Assembly (NCBI GenBank): GCA_958402795.1
Contig: CATXUX010000026.1
Coordinates: 1-48,805 of the forward strand
Direction of reading: 5' to 3'
DNA length: 48,805 nucleotides
DNA from: an uncultured Lachnospiraceae bacterium
GTDB taxonomy: Bacteria; Bacillota; Clostridia; Lachnospirales; Lachnospiraceae
The notes under the pieces are model-generated. The model had not been told where the DNA came from, made no database searches, and worked only from the letters and a program-made list of their open reading frames with translations. Below are positions 8,964-17,829 of this stretch, in pieces (position 1 is the stretch's first letter; each line of letters opens with the position of its first letter). A program made the position numbers and the translations under genes.

Positions 8964-10685
8964 ATGAAAAAGAAACTGGTAGCAGTTCTGCTGGCAGGAT
9001 CCATGGTATTCGGGCTGGCGGCATGCGGCAGCTCTGATGACGGATCTTCTGATTCCGGCAGCGATGATGCGGCTGCAACAACGGAAACAAGCTCAGAGGG
9101 AAGCACACTGAAAGCACAGCTCGGACCTGAGCCGGACTATCTGGATCCGGCGCTGAACAGTTCCGTTGACGGCGGCTGTCTTGCAGTAAACTCTTTCGTA
9201 GGTCTGTATACCTACAATCAGGATCAGGAACTGACTCCGGCACTTGGCGAAGCAGAAGTATCTGAGGATGGAACGGTTTATACGTTCAAGATGATCGAGT
9301 CCAAGTGGAGCAATGGTGACGAACTGACAGCAAATGACTTTGTATACAGCTGGAAGCGTGCTGCAGATCCGAATACCGGAGCAGATTATTCCTATCTGTA
9401 TGATATCATCGCACGGGATGATGCAGGTGAGCTGATGGTAGAGGCGACCGACGATTATACACTGACAGTTACACTGACAAATCCATGCCCGTATTTCCTT
9501 GACCTGACAGCATTCCCGGCATTCTTCCCGGTACCTCAGGCAAGCGTGGAAGAGGCGGATCCGGACGGAACAAATCCGGGAGCATGGGCACAGGAAGCAG
9601 GATTTGTTTCTAACGGTGCTTATACACTGGAATCCTGGGCACACAACGAGAGCATGGTATATGTAAAGAATGAGAATTACTACGATGCAGACAATGTAAC
9701 ACTGGACAGACTTGAACTGATGCTCAGTGCTGACGATACCGCGATCTATGCTGCATACAACAGCGGAGACCTTGACTTCGTCGATACAGTTCCGAACGAT
9801 GAGATTCAGTCAGTTATGGACAATGATGATTTCTACATTGTAGAGAATCTTGGAACCTATTATGTTGGATTTAACGTAAATTCAGATATTTTTGACGGCA
9901 AGACTCCGGAGCAGGCTGCAAAGATGCGTGAAGCAATGAGCCTTCTGATTGACCGTAACTACATCGCAGAGAACATCGGACAGACCGGACAGGTTCCGGC
10001 AGACAGCTTTATCAGTCCTGGAATGGCTGATGGTAACGGCGGAGAGTTCAAGGGTGAAGATGATTCCTACTATGATGCAGAGACAACCGGCGCAGGAAAC
10101 GTAGAAGAGGCTGTAAAACTTCTGGAAGAAGCAGGATATACAATGACAGATAATGGAGACGGTACCTATGGTATCAGTCCTGCACTTGGATTTGAGTACC
10201 TGACAAACGACGGAACCGGACATGAGCAGATCGCACAGGCAATTCAGCAGGATCTTGCGGTTGTAGGCATTGAAGTTACGATCGCGACAGAAGACTGGAA
10301 TGTATTTCTTGAGGACCGGAAAGCAGGAAACTTCGGTGTTGCACGTGAGGGCTGGCTGGCTGACTACAACGACCCGATCAACATGCTGGAACTCTTCCGT
10401 TCTGATTCCGGTAACAACGATATGCAGTTAGGCGTAGAGCCGGTATCTGCAGCAGCTCCGCAGAACTGGAGCGAGTATGATGCTCTGATCGATGAAATCC
10501 GTACCATGAGCGATATGGAAGCTCGTGTTGAGAAGATGCACGAAGCTGAGGATATGCTGATGGATACATGGGCAGTTGTTCCGCTTTACTACTACAATGA
10601 TATCTATATGCAGAAAGAAAACGTAACAGGCGTTTACGCTACTGTATATGGAATGAAGTATTTCATGTACGCTACTGTTGAGTAA
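8964..10685 (+). CDS. oppA: Oligopeptide-binding lipoprotein OppA
   Basis: This is the extracellular substrate-binding lipoprotein of the Opp system (SBP family 5), 573 residues from the ATG at 8964. That start is chosen because AGGAGG lies 7 bases upstream and a lipoprotein signal peptide follows immediately (MKKKLVAVLLAG...LAAC, lipobox Cys near residue 21). A Ser/Asp-rich linker (residues 24-50) precedes the family 5 fold, with signatures such as WSNGDELTANDFVYSWKR. An in-frame ATG exists 120 bases upstream but would bury the signal peptide and lies in the repeat. A strong terminator follows, ending the operon. Confidence 0.95.
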   Translation: MKKKLVAVLLAGSMVFGLAACGSSDDGSSDSGSDDAAATTETSSEGSTLKAQLGPEPDYLDPALNSSVDGGCLAVNSFVGLYTYNQDQELTPALGEAEVSEDGTVYTFKMIESKWSNGDELTANDFVYSWKRAADPNTGADYSYLYDIIARDDAGELMVEATDDYTLTVTLTNPCPYFLDLTAFPAFFPVPQASVEEADPDGTNPGAWAQEAGFVSNGAYTLESWAHNESMVYVKNENYYDADNVTLDRLELMLSADDTAIYAAYNSGDLDFVDTVPNDEIQSVMDNDDFYIVENLGTYYVGFNVNSDIFDGKTPEQAAKMREAMSLLIDRNYIAENIGQTGQVPADSFISPGMADGNGGEFKGEDDSYYDAETTGAGNVEEAVKLLEEAGYTMTDNGDGTYGISPALGFEYLTNDGTGHEQIAQAIQQDLAVVGIEVTIATEDWNVFLEDRKAGNFGVAREGWLADYNDPINMLELFRSDSGNNDMQLGVEPVSAAAPQNWSEYDALIDEIRTMSDMEARVEKMHEAEDMLMDTWAVVPLYYYNDIYMQKENVTGVYATVYGMKYFMYATVE

Positions 10686-10727
10686 TACAGAACAATAGAA
10701 TAGCGACGCATCGGATTTTACATCCCT

Positions 10728-10776
10728 GCCGGTCAGGAAGTCCCTTTTTAGGGATCCTGACCGGCTTTTCTTTTTA
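10728..10776 (+). terminator. Rho-independent terminator of the opp operon
   Basis: GCCGGTCAGGA pairs with TCCTGACCGGC, enclosing a further TCCCT/AGGGA stem, and is followed by TTTTCTTTTT. It starts about 40 bases after the oppA stop. Confidence 0.92.
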
Positions 10777-10809
10777 AATCAGGAAATCACTGCATTCAGA
10801 CAAAAGGTG

Positions 10810-10838
10810 TTGTAATCGTCAAAAAAAGCAGATATGAT
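10810..10838 (+). promoter_or_regulatory. Promoter of the small membrane protein gene
   Basis: TTGTAA at 10810-10815 and TATGAT at 10833-10838 have a 17-base spacer. Just downstream the 15-base word GGAAATGAAATAACA occurs twice (10852-10866 and 10873-10887), giving a short tandem repeat in the leader. Confidence 0.55.
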
Positions 10839-10906
10839 AAAACAAAGAAATGGAAATGAAATAACAAGAAACGGAAATGAAATAACATGCAGAGGAGGAG
10901 CGAGGG

Positions 10907-11227
10907 ATGGAAATGCTGAGAATGGTGATAATACGGACGGGACTGAGCAGGGAACAGTTGATTATACTGGCAGTATGCAGCGTCGTGGCGCTGATAGGTC
11001 TGATATTGGTCATCCTACAGAAAAAGGATATCATTCATCCGCTTGTCCTGCAGAATATGTTTGATTTTCAGATGGTCAGCGGGGGAACGATCACCCTGGT
11101 TTCGTCACTTCTGGGGGCAATTACACTTACGGATTATTCGAATGGCGCAGCAGTGGCTTATCTGGCAGTATTTCTGGCGCTGTATATCCTGATCCAGTTT
11201 TTGTTCAGGAAGAAAAAAGACGATTGA
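10907..11227 (+). CDS. Small membrane protein of unknown function
   Basis: This encodes 106 residues, with a strong AGAGGAGG ribosome site 8-10 bases before the ATG. Three hydrophobic segments are visible, at about 20-40 (LIILAVCSVVALIGLILVIL), 55-75 and 82-100 (AVAYLAVFLALYILIQFLF), ending in a positively charged RKKKDD tail. No family is recognised. It sits alone between the opp terminator and the P-type ATPase gene, which starts about 90 bases downstream on the same strand, so cotranscription is possible. A partner or modulator of the ATPase is conceivable but not shown. Confidence 0.65.
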   Translation: MEMLRMVIIRTGLSREQLIILAVCSVVALIGLILVILQKKDIIHPLVLQNMFDFQMVSGGTITLVSSLLGAITLTDYSNGAAVAYLAVFLALYILIQFLFRKKKDD

Positions 11228-11314
11228 TCCAGCTCTGAAAAGGAGAATCATATATCACCGCTACTGTGCATACGATATAAAAATGATCGTACAAGCATGG
11301 AAGGGGTGATTTTT

Positions 11315-13975
11315 TTGCAGGAATGGGAACGGGGACTGACAGAGGAAGAAGCGGCGGTTCGCCTGCAGAATAACGGAAGAAACGAGCTGGAGCAGGAGCA
11401 GAAAAAAACGGTGTTGGAAGCATTTTTGGAACAGTTGAACGATCCGCTGATCTGTGTACTTTTGGTGGCGGCATTTGTCTCATTTCTGCTGAGAGAATAC
11501 AGCGACGCACTGATCATTGCGGTCGTAGTAGTGGTCAATGCCGCAGTAGGAGTGATTCAGGAAGGAAAAGCGCAGAAAGCGCTGGATGCGCTGAAAAAAT
11601 TGACAAGTCCCCATGCTGTTGTACGCCGGAGCGGGAAAATCCTGGAGATTCCGGCAGCAGAGCTGGTGGTGGGAGACGTTGTCATTTTGGAAACGGGGGC
11701 GCAGGTCCCGGCAGATCTGCGACTGACAAAAGCATGGAACTTAAAAGTGGAAGAGTCTGTGCTGACGGGGGAATCTGTTCCGGTGGAAAAGACTGACGGA
11801 GAGGTTTTTATGAGTACGATGGTCACGGGTGGCAGAGGAGAAGGCGTCGTGACGGCGGTCGGCATGGATACAGAGATTGGGAAGATCGCATCTATGATAC
11901 AAAAAACGCCGGCGGAACTGACACCGCTGCAGAAAAAGCTGGCTGATCTGGGAAAACTGCTGAGTGCAGTTTCCGTGCTCCTTTGCGTACTGCTGTTTGT
12001 AATTGCGGTGATACAGAAACGTAATGTGTTTGAGATGCTTCTTACGGCAATCTCTCTGGCGGTCGCGGCAGTGCCGGAAGGACTTCCGGCGATTGTAACG
12101 ATCGTGCTTGCCATGAGTGTGTCGCGGATGGTGAAGTTCCACGCGATCGTCCGCAAACTTCCTTCCGTTGAGACACTGGGATGTGTAAATATTGTCTGCT
12201 CGGATAAGACAGGAACGCTGACACAGAATAAGATGACCGTGACAACCTGCTATGTAAATGACCGGCAGATCCCTGTATCCGTGAGGAACATCCGTGAGCA
12301 GGCAGAGATTCCGGTAGAATTTCTTGAAGGACTGGCACTCTGCAATGATGCTGTACTCCCGGAACAAAAAACAATCCGGACGGTACAGGAAAACGCAGGA
12401 AAAGGGCAGCCAGAGGATCAGACAGAAATCGGTGATCCGACGGAACTGGCTCTCCTTCATATGGCGGCAAACTGCGGAATCCGCAAGGCGGCGGCAGAGC
12501 AGCGCCATCCACGGCTGGAAGAACGGGCCTTTGATTCGGGAAGAAAAATGATGACAACAGTACACAAGTATGGAGATACAAGAGTCTCCTACACGAAAGG
12601 CGCTCCGGATGTGGTGCTGAAGCGATGTACGAAGATTCTGCTGCACGGAAAAGTACAGCCGCTTACAGAGATGAAGCAAAGAAAAATTCAGGAAACCGTG
12701 GCTGAGATGTCAGCACAGGCACTTCGGGTTCTGGCATTGGCGATGAAGCAGCAGGGAGACCTTCTGAATGAAAAAGAACTCATTTTTATCGGTCTCGCAG
12801 GAATGAAGGATCCGATCCGTCCGGAGGCGAAAGAAGCCGTTCTGAAATTCCGGCAGGCAGGAGTTCGGACCGTGATGATTACCGGCGACCATGTGGATAC
12901 AGCGCTCGCCATTGCCCGCGAACTGGGGATTGCACAGAAAAGTTCTGAATGCATGACAGGAGCATTGCTGGAGCAGATGTCAGACAAAAAACTGCAGGAA
13001 CGTCTTCCCGAAGTAAACGTATTTGCAAGGGTATCGCCGGAGCACAAAGGCAGGATCGTACAATTATTGAAAAACAGCGGAAACGTCGTAGCAATGACCG
13101 GGGACGGAGTAAACGACGCGCCGTCTCTGAAGATGGCAGATATCGGAGTCGCCATGGGAAGAAACGGAACGGACGTGGCAAAAAATGCCTCGGACATGAT
13201 TCTGACAGACGATAATTTTGCCACGATCGAGCGCGCGATTGAAGAAGGAAGAAGTATTTATAAAAATATCAAAAAAACAGTAATCTTTCTCTTGTCCTCC
13301 AATTTCGGAGAGATTATTACGATGTTTATGACCGTACTGCTGGGATTGGCGACACCATTGAAGGCAAGTCATATTTTGTGGATCAATCTGATTACGGATT
13401 CGCTGCCGGCGCTGGCGCTCGGAGTAGATCATAATGACAGAGAGGCTCTGATGCGCGAACCGCCGAGACCGTCGGCGGAGGGACTGTTTGCAAACGGCGG
13501 TATGGCATGTACGGTATTTTACGGTGTGCTGATCGCTGCCATCAGCCTGACGGCCTTTCTGAAACTTCCGCTGGAAATGCTGAAAGAACGGCAGCTTGCA
13601 GTTACGCTGGCGAACATTTCAGTGATCCTGCAGGACAAAGAAATTCTGACACGGGCGCAGACTTACGCATTCACCGTTCTGGGAATCTCACAGCTTTTTC
13701 ATGCATGGGGAATGCGGGATGTGAAAACATCTGTATTTTCCGGGATCCTTCCCGGAAATGGCAGCAAACGGCGGGAGATCAACTGGGTGATGGGCGCGGC
13801 TTTTGCCGCGGGACTGCTTCTCCAGCTTGCAGTGACGGAGATTCCGTATCTGGTGCAAGTGTTCGGAACTGCTCCGTTGTCTGCAGGAGAGTGGGGATCC
13901 CTGCTCATACTGGCTGCATTTCCGGTACTGGCACATGAAATCTTTGCGGTATTGTTCCGATTAAAATGGGAATGA
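11315..13975 (+). CDS. Calcium-type P-type (P2) cation-transporting ATPase
   Basis: This ion pump probably exports Ca2+ across the membrane, driven by ATP. From the TTG at 11315 the protein has 886 residues. The landmarks are in order: cation-ATPase N-terminus (WERGLTEEEAAVRLQNNGRNEL), actuator TGES, PEGLPAIV in M4, phosphorylation site CSDKTGTLT, hinge MTGDGVNDAPSLKMADIGVAMG, and C-terminal membrane helices. AAGGGGTGA (11301-11309) lies 5 bases before the TTG, so TTG is preferred over an ATG six codons earlier that has no ribosome site. Cation specificity among Ca2+/Mn2+ pumps cannot be fixed by reading. Confidence 0.9.
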   Translation: MQEWERGLTEEEAAVRLQNNGRNELEQEQKKTVLEAFLEQLNDPLICVLLVAAFVSFLLREYSDALIIAVVVVVNAAVGVIQEGKAQKALDALKKLTSPHAVVRRSGKILEIPAAELVVGDVVILETGAQVPADLRLTKAWNLKVEESVLTGESVPVEKTDGEVFMSTMVTGGRGEGVVTAVGMDTEIGKIASMIQKTPAELTPLQKKLADLGKLLSAVSVLLCVLLFVIAVIQKRNVFEMLLTAISLAVAAVPEGLPAIVTIVLAMSVSRMVKFHAIVRKLPSVETLGCVNIVCSDKTGTLTQNKMTVTTCYVNDRQIPVSVRNIREQAEIPVEFLEGLALCNDAVLPEQKTIRTVQENAGKGQPEDQTEIGDPTELALLHMAANCGIRKAAAEQRHPRLEERAFDSGRKMMTTVHKYGDTRVSYTKGAPDVVLKRCTKILLHGKVQPLTEMKQRKIQETVAEMSAQALRVLALAMKQQGDLLNEKELIFIGLAGMKDPIRPEAKEAVLKFRQAGVRTVMITGDHVDTALAIARELGIAQKSSECMTGALLEQMSDKKLQERLPEVNVFARVSPEHKGRIVQLLKNSGNVVAMTGDGVNDAPSLKMADIGVAMGRNGTDVAKNASDMILTDDNFATIERAIEEGRSIYKNIKKTVIFLLSSNFGEIITMFMTVLLGLATPLKASHILWINLITDSLPALALGVDHNDREALMREPPRPSAEGLFANGGMACTVFYGVLIAAISLTAFLKLPLEMLKERQLAVTLANISVILQDKEILTRAQTYAFTVLGISQLFHAWGMRDVKTSVFSGILPGNGSKRREINWVMGAAFAAGLLLQLAVTEIPYLVQVFGTAPLSAGEWGSLLILAAFPVLAHEIFAVLFRLKWE

Positions 13976-13985
13976 AGGGCGAATT

Positions 13986-14036
13986 CATTTACGGTGTCAT
14001 TTAGAGTATCATTTACAGTGTCATTTCATTTACAGG
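13986..14036. repeat. Short imperfect tandem repeat of a TCATTTA unit
   Basis: Directly after the ATPase stop, the words TTCATTTACGGTGTCATTTAGAG and TATCATTTACAGTGTCATTTC are near copies, and CATTTAC recurs four times. No terminator is evident here. The repeat may reflect slippage or a former regulatory site. Confidence 0.45.
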
Positions 14037-14061
14037 AAAGCATTTTTTATGGTTTATTTGC

Positions 14062-14091
14062 TTGACGTTTCGGGCACTTGTCAACTATACT
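14062..14091 (+). promoter_or_regulatory. Promoter of the zinc-ribbon gene
   Basis: TTGACG at 14062-14067 and TATACT at 14086-14091 are separated by 18 bases, leaving a leader of about 80 bases before the ATG at 14178. Confidence 0.6.
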
Positions 14092-14177
14092 AAAACATAG
14101 GGTAAAGTGTGCAGTGAAAGAGGCTGCATTGGTATAGGCAGTAAAGAGATTTTCAGTTACGGAAAGAAGGACGGCAG

Positions 14178-15383
14178 ATGGCATTTTATGATAATCTGGA
14201 TGAAAAACTGGCAAGACTGGGACGGGCGGTCGTGAGAAAGGTGAAAGGTACATACCGCTCGATCTGTCTGTCACGCAGAATCAGGCAGGAAGAGCGTAAG
14301 CAGAAAGAGATTTTTCTGGAAATGGGGAAATATTACTATCAGTATTACGGCCCGGAAGCGGAGGGACAGATGAAGGTCTGGTGTGACGCGATCTGGAATA
14401 ATAAGACGATGGTGATCCAGTATCAGGGACAGAAGCGACTGATCAAGGGAGTGACCTATTGTCCGGAGTGCCGGAAAGAGGTTCCGGAGCATTCGAAGTA
14501 TTGCAATCATTGCGGCGCAAGAGTCCCGGAAAAATCAGAGACGACCCAGGCGGAACTCTCAGAACCGTTTTCGGGGAAGGTATGTCCAAAGTGCGGGGCA
14601 GTATCCCAGGAAGGGTTTGTGTTCTGCTCAAACTGCGGCAGCCGTCTGCCGGAAGATGAGCAGGACCAGAGAAAAAAGAAAAAACACAGGAAAGAAAATA
14701 CGGAGACAAAGACAAATATCCGGGAGCAGCAGGAACAGGAAACATCTGACGGCGAGACAAAAGAGCCGGTTGCTGCGATTGGCGTCAATGAAGAAATGAC
14801 AGAGAGAACTGGTCTGACCGCCAGTATCCGGAAGTTTATCCGTGAAAAATCCGAGGCGGCAAAGCTGAAAGACGAGATGGAGCGCGCGGTGGAGGCGAAT
14901 GGATTCACGGATGACGAACGTGCTGTCGAGGTTGAACATGTGCTGGAGGAGGAAATTGCCGGGAGCGTAAATACTTCTCCGGAGGCGGAAACTGTGGAGA
15001 TGACGGCAGTTCAACCAGAAAGTACAGAAACCATGGAGCCGACGGCAGTTCAACCGGAGAGTGCAGAAACCGTAGAAATGGAAGCAGTTCATCCGGAGGA
15101 AACAGAAACCGTGGAGGCAGCAGCTGCTCATCCGGAGGACACAGAAATGGTGTCAGATGAGGCGGTATCGCAGGCGGATGTTGTACAGGTGGAGTCTGCG
15201 CAGGCGAACAGTGATGTACAGGATGGCATTACGGCAACGGTAGTGATCGGTGTGGTTACAGGGAATGCCGGGACTGAGAAGGAAGAGACACAGACCGCGG
15301 TTCTTCGCTGCAGAGATTGTGGCAATATTCTGGAAAAAGGGCAGAATTTCTGCCCAAAATGTGGCTTAAAAGTGGAAATATAA
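14178..15383 (+). CDS. Zinc-ribbon protein with internal acidic repeats
   Basis: The 401-residue cytosolic protein carries three zinc ribbons: CPEC...CNHC at about 95-112, CPKC...CSNC at about 136-153 and a last CRDC...CPKC near the C-terminus (about 379-396). The N-terminal 60 residues are basic and helical. Between the second and third ribbons lies a long acidic low-complexity region in which a unit of about 14 residues (AVQPESTETMEP, AVQPESAETVEM, AVHPEETETVEA, AAHPEDTEMVS) repeats four times. Such double-zinc-ribbon proteins are common in Clostridia without known function. The acidic tract may be a linker or a partner-binding segment. Upstream of a phosphodiesterase gene with a 16-base gap, it is probably cotranscribed with it. 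Confidence 0.75.
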   Translation: MAFYDNLDEKLARLGRAVVRKVKGTYRSICLSRRIRQEERKQKEIFLEMGKYYYQYYGPEAEGQMKVWCDAIWNNKTMVIQYQGQKRLIKGVTYCPECRKEVPEHSKYCNHCGARVPEKSETTQAELSEPFSGKVCPKCGAVSQEGFVFCSNCGSRLPEDEQDQRKKKKHRKENTETKTNIREQQEQETSDGETKEPVAAIGVNEEMTERTGLTASIRKFIREKSEAAKLKDEMERAVEANGFTDDERAVEVEHVLEEEIAGSVNTSPEAETVEMTAVQPESTETMEPTAVQPESAETVEMEAVHPEETETVEAAAAHPEDTEMVSDEAVSQADVVQVESAQANSDVQDGITATVVIGVVTGNAGTEKEETQTAVLRCRDCGNILEKGQNFCPKCGLKVEI

Positions 15384-15399
15384 GAATGGAGAAACGTTT

Positions 15400-16002
15400 A
15401 TGAAATGGATGATAGCGTCAGATATTCATGGTTCGGCATACTATTGCCGACAGATGACAGAGGCATACAAAAGAGAGCATGCAGACCGGTTATTGCTGCT
15501 GGGGGATATTTTGTATCATGGCCCGCGCAATGATCTGCCGAGGGATTACGCGCCGAAGGAAGTAATCGCCATGCTCAATCCGATGAAAACAGAACTGCTT
15601 TGCGTGCGAGGCAATTGTGATACAGAGGTAGATCAGATGGTATTAGATTTTCCGATACTGGCCGAATACTGTTTCCTGGACGTGGACGGTGTGACCATAT
15701 TTGCGACACACGGACATGTGTACAATCCAAAGAACCCGCCGATGTTGAAAAACGGAGATATTTTGCTGAACGGGCATACGCATATTCCGGCCTGTGAGAA
15801 ATATTCTCTGGAAGATAGTCCGGTACATGAAAATCATCTTCCCGGAGAAGAAAGCGGATTCCGGTATCTGAATCCCGGTTCGGTTTCCATTCCGAAGGAG
15901 GGATCCCCGCACAGTTATATGACAATGGAACGCGGCGTATTTGAATGGAAAACGATGGAAGGACAGGTATACCAGACATGGAAGACAGATTTGCACTCCT
16001 GA
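15400..16002 (+). CDS. yfcE: YfcE-like metallophosphodiesterase
   Basis: The 200-residue calcineurin-like phosphoesterase shows the full metal-site set: SDIHG (8-12), LLGDILYHG (about 33-41), RGNCD (about 68-72), THGH (about 105-108), NGHTH (about 126-130) and LNPGS. E. coli YfcE, the named family member, hydrolyses phosphodiester bonds on model substrates, and its natural substrate is unknown. Its 3' end overlaps the next gene by 25 bases, indicating coupled expression with the NYN-domain protein. Confidence 0.88.
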   Translation: MKWMIASDIHGSAYYCRQMTEAYKREHADRLLLLGDILYHGPRNDLPRDYAPKEVIAMLNPMKTELLCVRGNCDTEVDQMVLDFPILAEYCFLDVDGVTIFATHGHVYNPKNPPMLKNGDILLNGHTHIPACEKYSLEDSPVHENHLPGEESGFRYLNPGSVSIPKEGSPHSYMTMERGVFEWKTMEGQVYQTWKTDLHS

Positions 16003-17036
16003 TCGATGCGGACAATGTGTCTGCAAAATATATCAATCCGATACTGGACGAGCTTTCGAAGTACGGAAATGTAACATATAAGCGGATTTACGGGGACTGG
16101 ACAAGTACACATAACGCAAGCTGGAAGGAAGTTCTGCTGCAGAACAGCATCACGCCGATCCAGCAGTTCAGCTATACGTATGGAAAGAACGCGACAGATT
16201 CCGCAATGATTATTGACGCGATGGACATGCTATATACGAGCGAACTGGAAGGCTTTTGCCTTGTATCCAGCGATAGCGATTTCACGAAGCTGGCGAGCCG
16301 CCTGCGGGAGAGCGGACGTACCGTGATCGGAATGGGAGAGAGCAAGACGCCGGTGCCGTTTCGAAAGGCATGTGATATTTTCACAGAGCTGGAGTTGCTG
16401 CTCGAGGATAGTACAATGGATACGGAAAGCGTGTCCGGAAAGAGTGAAAAAGCAGAAAACGGCGCAGAGACTGCAGCCGGACAGAGCAGCGTGCACGCCG
16501 GAAATAATGGCGGAAACCACAGCAGCGGCGGCAGACATGGTGAGGACAGCCGTGGTGGGACAAGGCACAATGCCGGGAATGCAGTAACAAAGAATCAGAT
16601 CGAAGAGGCGGTTGTGCGGATCATCACAGAAAACCAGAATGATGACAAGGAAACCGGACTCGGCGAAGTAGGAAGCCGTCTGGTCAAGATGTACCCGGAT
16701 TTTGATGTGCGCCGGTATGGTTACAGCCTGCTTTCCAAGTTTCTGGAGACATTCCCGAAATTAAAGCTGAAGCAGGACGGAACGCAGGTGACGGTGACTT
16801 TGTATGAAGATAAAAGCAGAAAAGAACAACTGGAAGAATTTATCCTCCAGCAGATTCAGACGGCAGGTCCGCAAGGAATCCTTCTGGCGCCGCTTGGCAA
16901 CCGGATCCGAAGCAGGTTCCGCGACTTTAAGGTGCGGGACTATGGGTATTCACAATTCAAGCAGTATATTCAGAGCTTTGACCATGTAGAACTCGTGGGA
17001 GAAGGCGAGCAGACAAGAGCAGTATACCGGAAATAG
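15978..17036 (+). CDS. NYN-domain (LabA/PIN-like) protein with two OST-HTH/LOTUS domains
   Basis: From the ATG at 15978 the protein has 352 residues. The N-terminal NYN domain is a predicted PIN-like RNase fold, with acidic residues at LLIDADNVS, the GDW turn, DSAMIIDAMDML and SSDSDFTKLA. A low-complexity Gly/Ser/His linker separates it from two winged-helix OST-HTH (LOTUS) domains at about 195-265 and 275-345, each ending in the RRYGYSLLSKFL / RDYGYSQFKQYI motif. LOTUS domains bind RNA, so an RNA-processing role is likely but the target is unknown. An ATG 33 bases upstream is in frame, but the domain begins at 15978. It overlaps yfcE. Confidence 0.85.
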   Translation: MEDRFALLIDADNVSAKYINPILDELSKYGNVTYKRIYGDWTSTHNASWKEVLLQNSITPIQQFSYTYGKNATDSAMIIDAMDMLYTSELEGFCLVSSDSDFTKLASRLRESGRTVIGMGESKTPVPFRKACDIFTELELLLEDSTMDTESVSGKSEKAENGAETAAGQSSVHAGNNGGNHSSGGRHGEDSRGGTRHNAGNAVTKNQIEEAVVRIITENQNDDKETGLGEVGSRLVKMYPDFDVRRYGYSLLSKFLETFPKLKLKQDGTQVTVTLYEDKSRKEQLEEFILQQIQTAGPQGILLAPLGNRIRSRFRDFKVRDYGYSQFKQYIQSFDHVELVGEGEQTRAVYRK

Positions 17037-17063
17037 GGAAAGAAAAAATTTTGAATTTCCTCC

Positions 17064-17086
17064 AACATTTTTTTGCTTTCACACGT
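17064..17086 (+). promoter_or_regulatory. Candidate ECF-type (autoregulated) promoter
   Basis: CCAAC at 17062-17066 followed by T-rich DNA and then ACGTTTT at 17083-17089 resembles the AAC-N16/17-CGT layout of ECF sigma promoters. Here AAC and CGT are 17 bases apart. It lies 40 bases before a gene cluster that encodes an ECF sigma factor. This is a pattern match by eye only. Confidence 0.4.
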
Positions 17087-17125
17087 TTTATAAGTGAAAG
17101 AGAAAAGTGAAGGGAGGAAATTGTT

Positions 17126-17374
17126 ATGTATAGAGATTTTCGTTATCCCAAATGGGCGGAGGCAGAGAACATGGAAAGAATCGTTTCGCTTCGTGAATTA
17201 CAGTGCTATTCGGAACCAGCTAAAATTCCAATATACAGGAAATGCATGGTTAGAAGAAAGATTGCGAATATGCTCTACAGGCTGGCGGATAGTATTTGTG
17301 CAAAATGCGAATGGGACGGGACATGGGAAAAAGCAGGGCAAAAGAAGAATGGAATATGTGCAAATGACAGTTGA
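17126..17374 (+). CDS. Small Cys-containing protein preceding the ECF sigma gene
   Basis: This encodes 82 residues with no recognised family. A strong GGGAGGAAA site sits 6-8 bases before the ATG, which is better than anything in front of the alternative long reading frame here, so the gene is likely real. It contains several Cys (including CAKCEWDG near residues 58-65) and many basic and aromatic residues. The sigma-factor gene starts inside its last 26 bases, so the two are translationally coupled. It could be an anti-sigma or metal/redox sensor, but has no membrane helix. Confidence 0.6.
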   Translation: MYRDFRYPKWAEAENMERIVSLRELQCYSEPAKIPIYRKCMVRRKIANMLYRLADSICAKCEWDGTWEKAGQKKNGICANDS

Positions 17375-17825
17375 AGAATTATATGTAAAATATCGGTCGG
17401 AGCTTGTCAGGTGGTGTCAGGGCATGACAGGGCATCTGCAGACTGCCGAAGAAATCATACAAGAGACATTTGTACGTGCCATGCAGAATGAAGAACTGTT
17501 TTTGTATATGAAAGAAAAACAGGCGAGAGCGTGGCTGTATCGTACCGCAAAAAATATTTATGTAGATCAGATCCGGCACAGATCGAAGGAAACCATCATG
17601 GCGGAACTGCCTGAAAATACAAAGGAACCTGAGGAACTTGCAGAGGTTGAATGGGAATCATTGCTGGATTTATTACCAGATGAGGAAGGTGTAATCTTTG
17701 TCATGCGGTATCTGGAAGGATATCATGCAAAACAGATTGGTGAAATGCTTTCCATGCCGCCGGGAACGGTCCGATTTAAACTACACACTGCAAGAGAACG
17801 TTTAAGAAAGATGTTAGGAGACTAG
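17349..17825 (+). CDS. ECF-family RNA polymerase sigma factor
   Basis: From the ATG at 17349 the protein has 158 residues. Region 2 (ELYVKYRSELVRWCQGMTGH...AEEIIQETFVRAM, then RAWLYRTAKNIYVDQIRH) binds core RNA polymerase and the -10 element. Region 4 (LLPDEEGVIFVMRYLEGYHAKQIGEML...GTVRFKLHTARERLRKML) is the -35-binding helix-turn-helix. An in-frame upstream extension exists but lacks a ribosome site and overlaps the preceding small gene. No membrane anti-sigma factor is encoded beside it. The following 408-residue protein starts 4 bases after its stop and is the likely regulatory or effector partner. Confidence 0.88.
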   Translation: MEYVQMTVEELYVKYRSELVRWCQGMTGHLQTAEEIIQETFVRAMQNEELFLYMKEKQARAWLYRTAKNIYVDQIRHRSKETIMAELPENTKEPEELAEVEWESLLDLLPDEEGVIFVMRYLEGYHAKQIGEMLSMPPGTVRFKLHTARERLRKMLGD

Positions 17826-17829
17826 AGAA

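Noticed and set aside
10834..11064. Alternative frame overlapping the small membrane protein
   Set aside because: It is polar and repeat-derived, and lacks a ribosome site; the 10907 frame has both a strong site and membrane helices.
17094..17348. Upstream in-frame extension of the ECF sigma reading frame
   Set aside because: It has no ribosome site, the encoded residues do not resemble sigma factors, and a better-supported small gene occupies the same bases in another frame.
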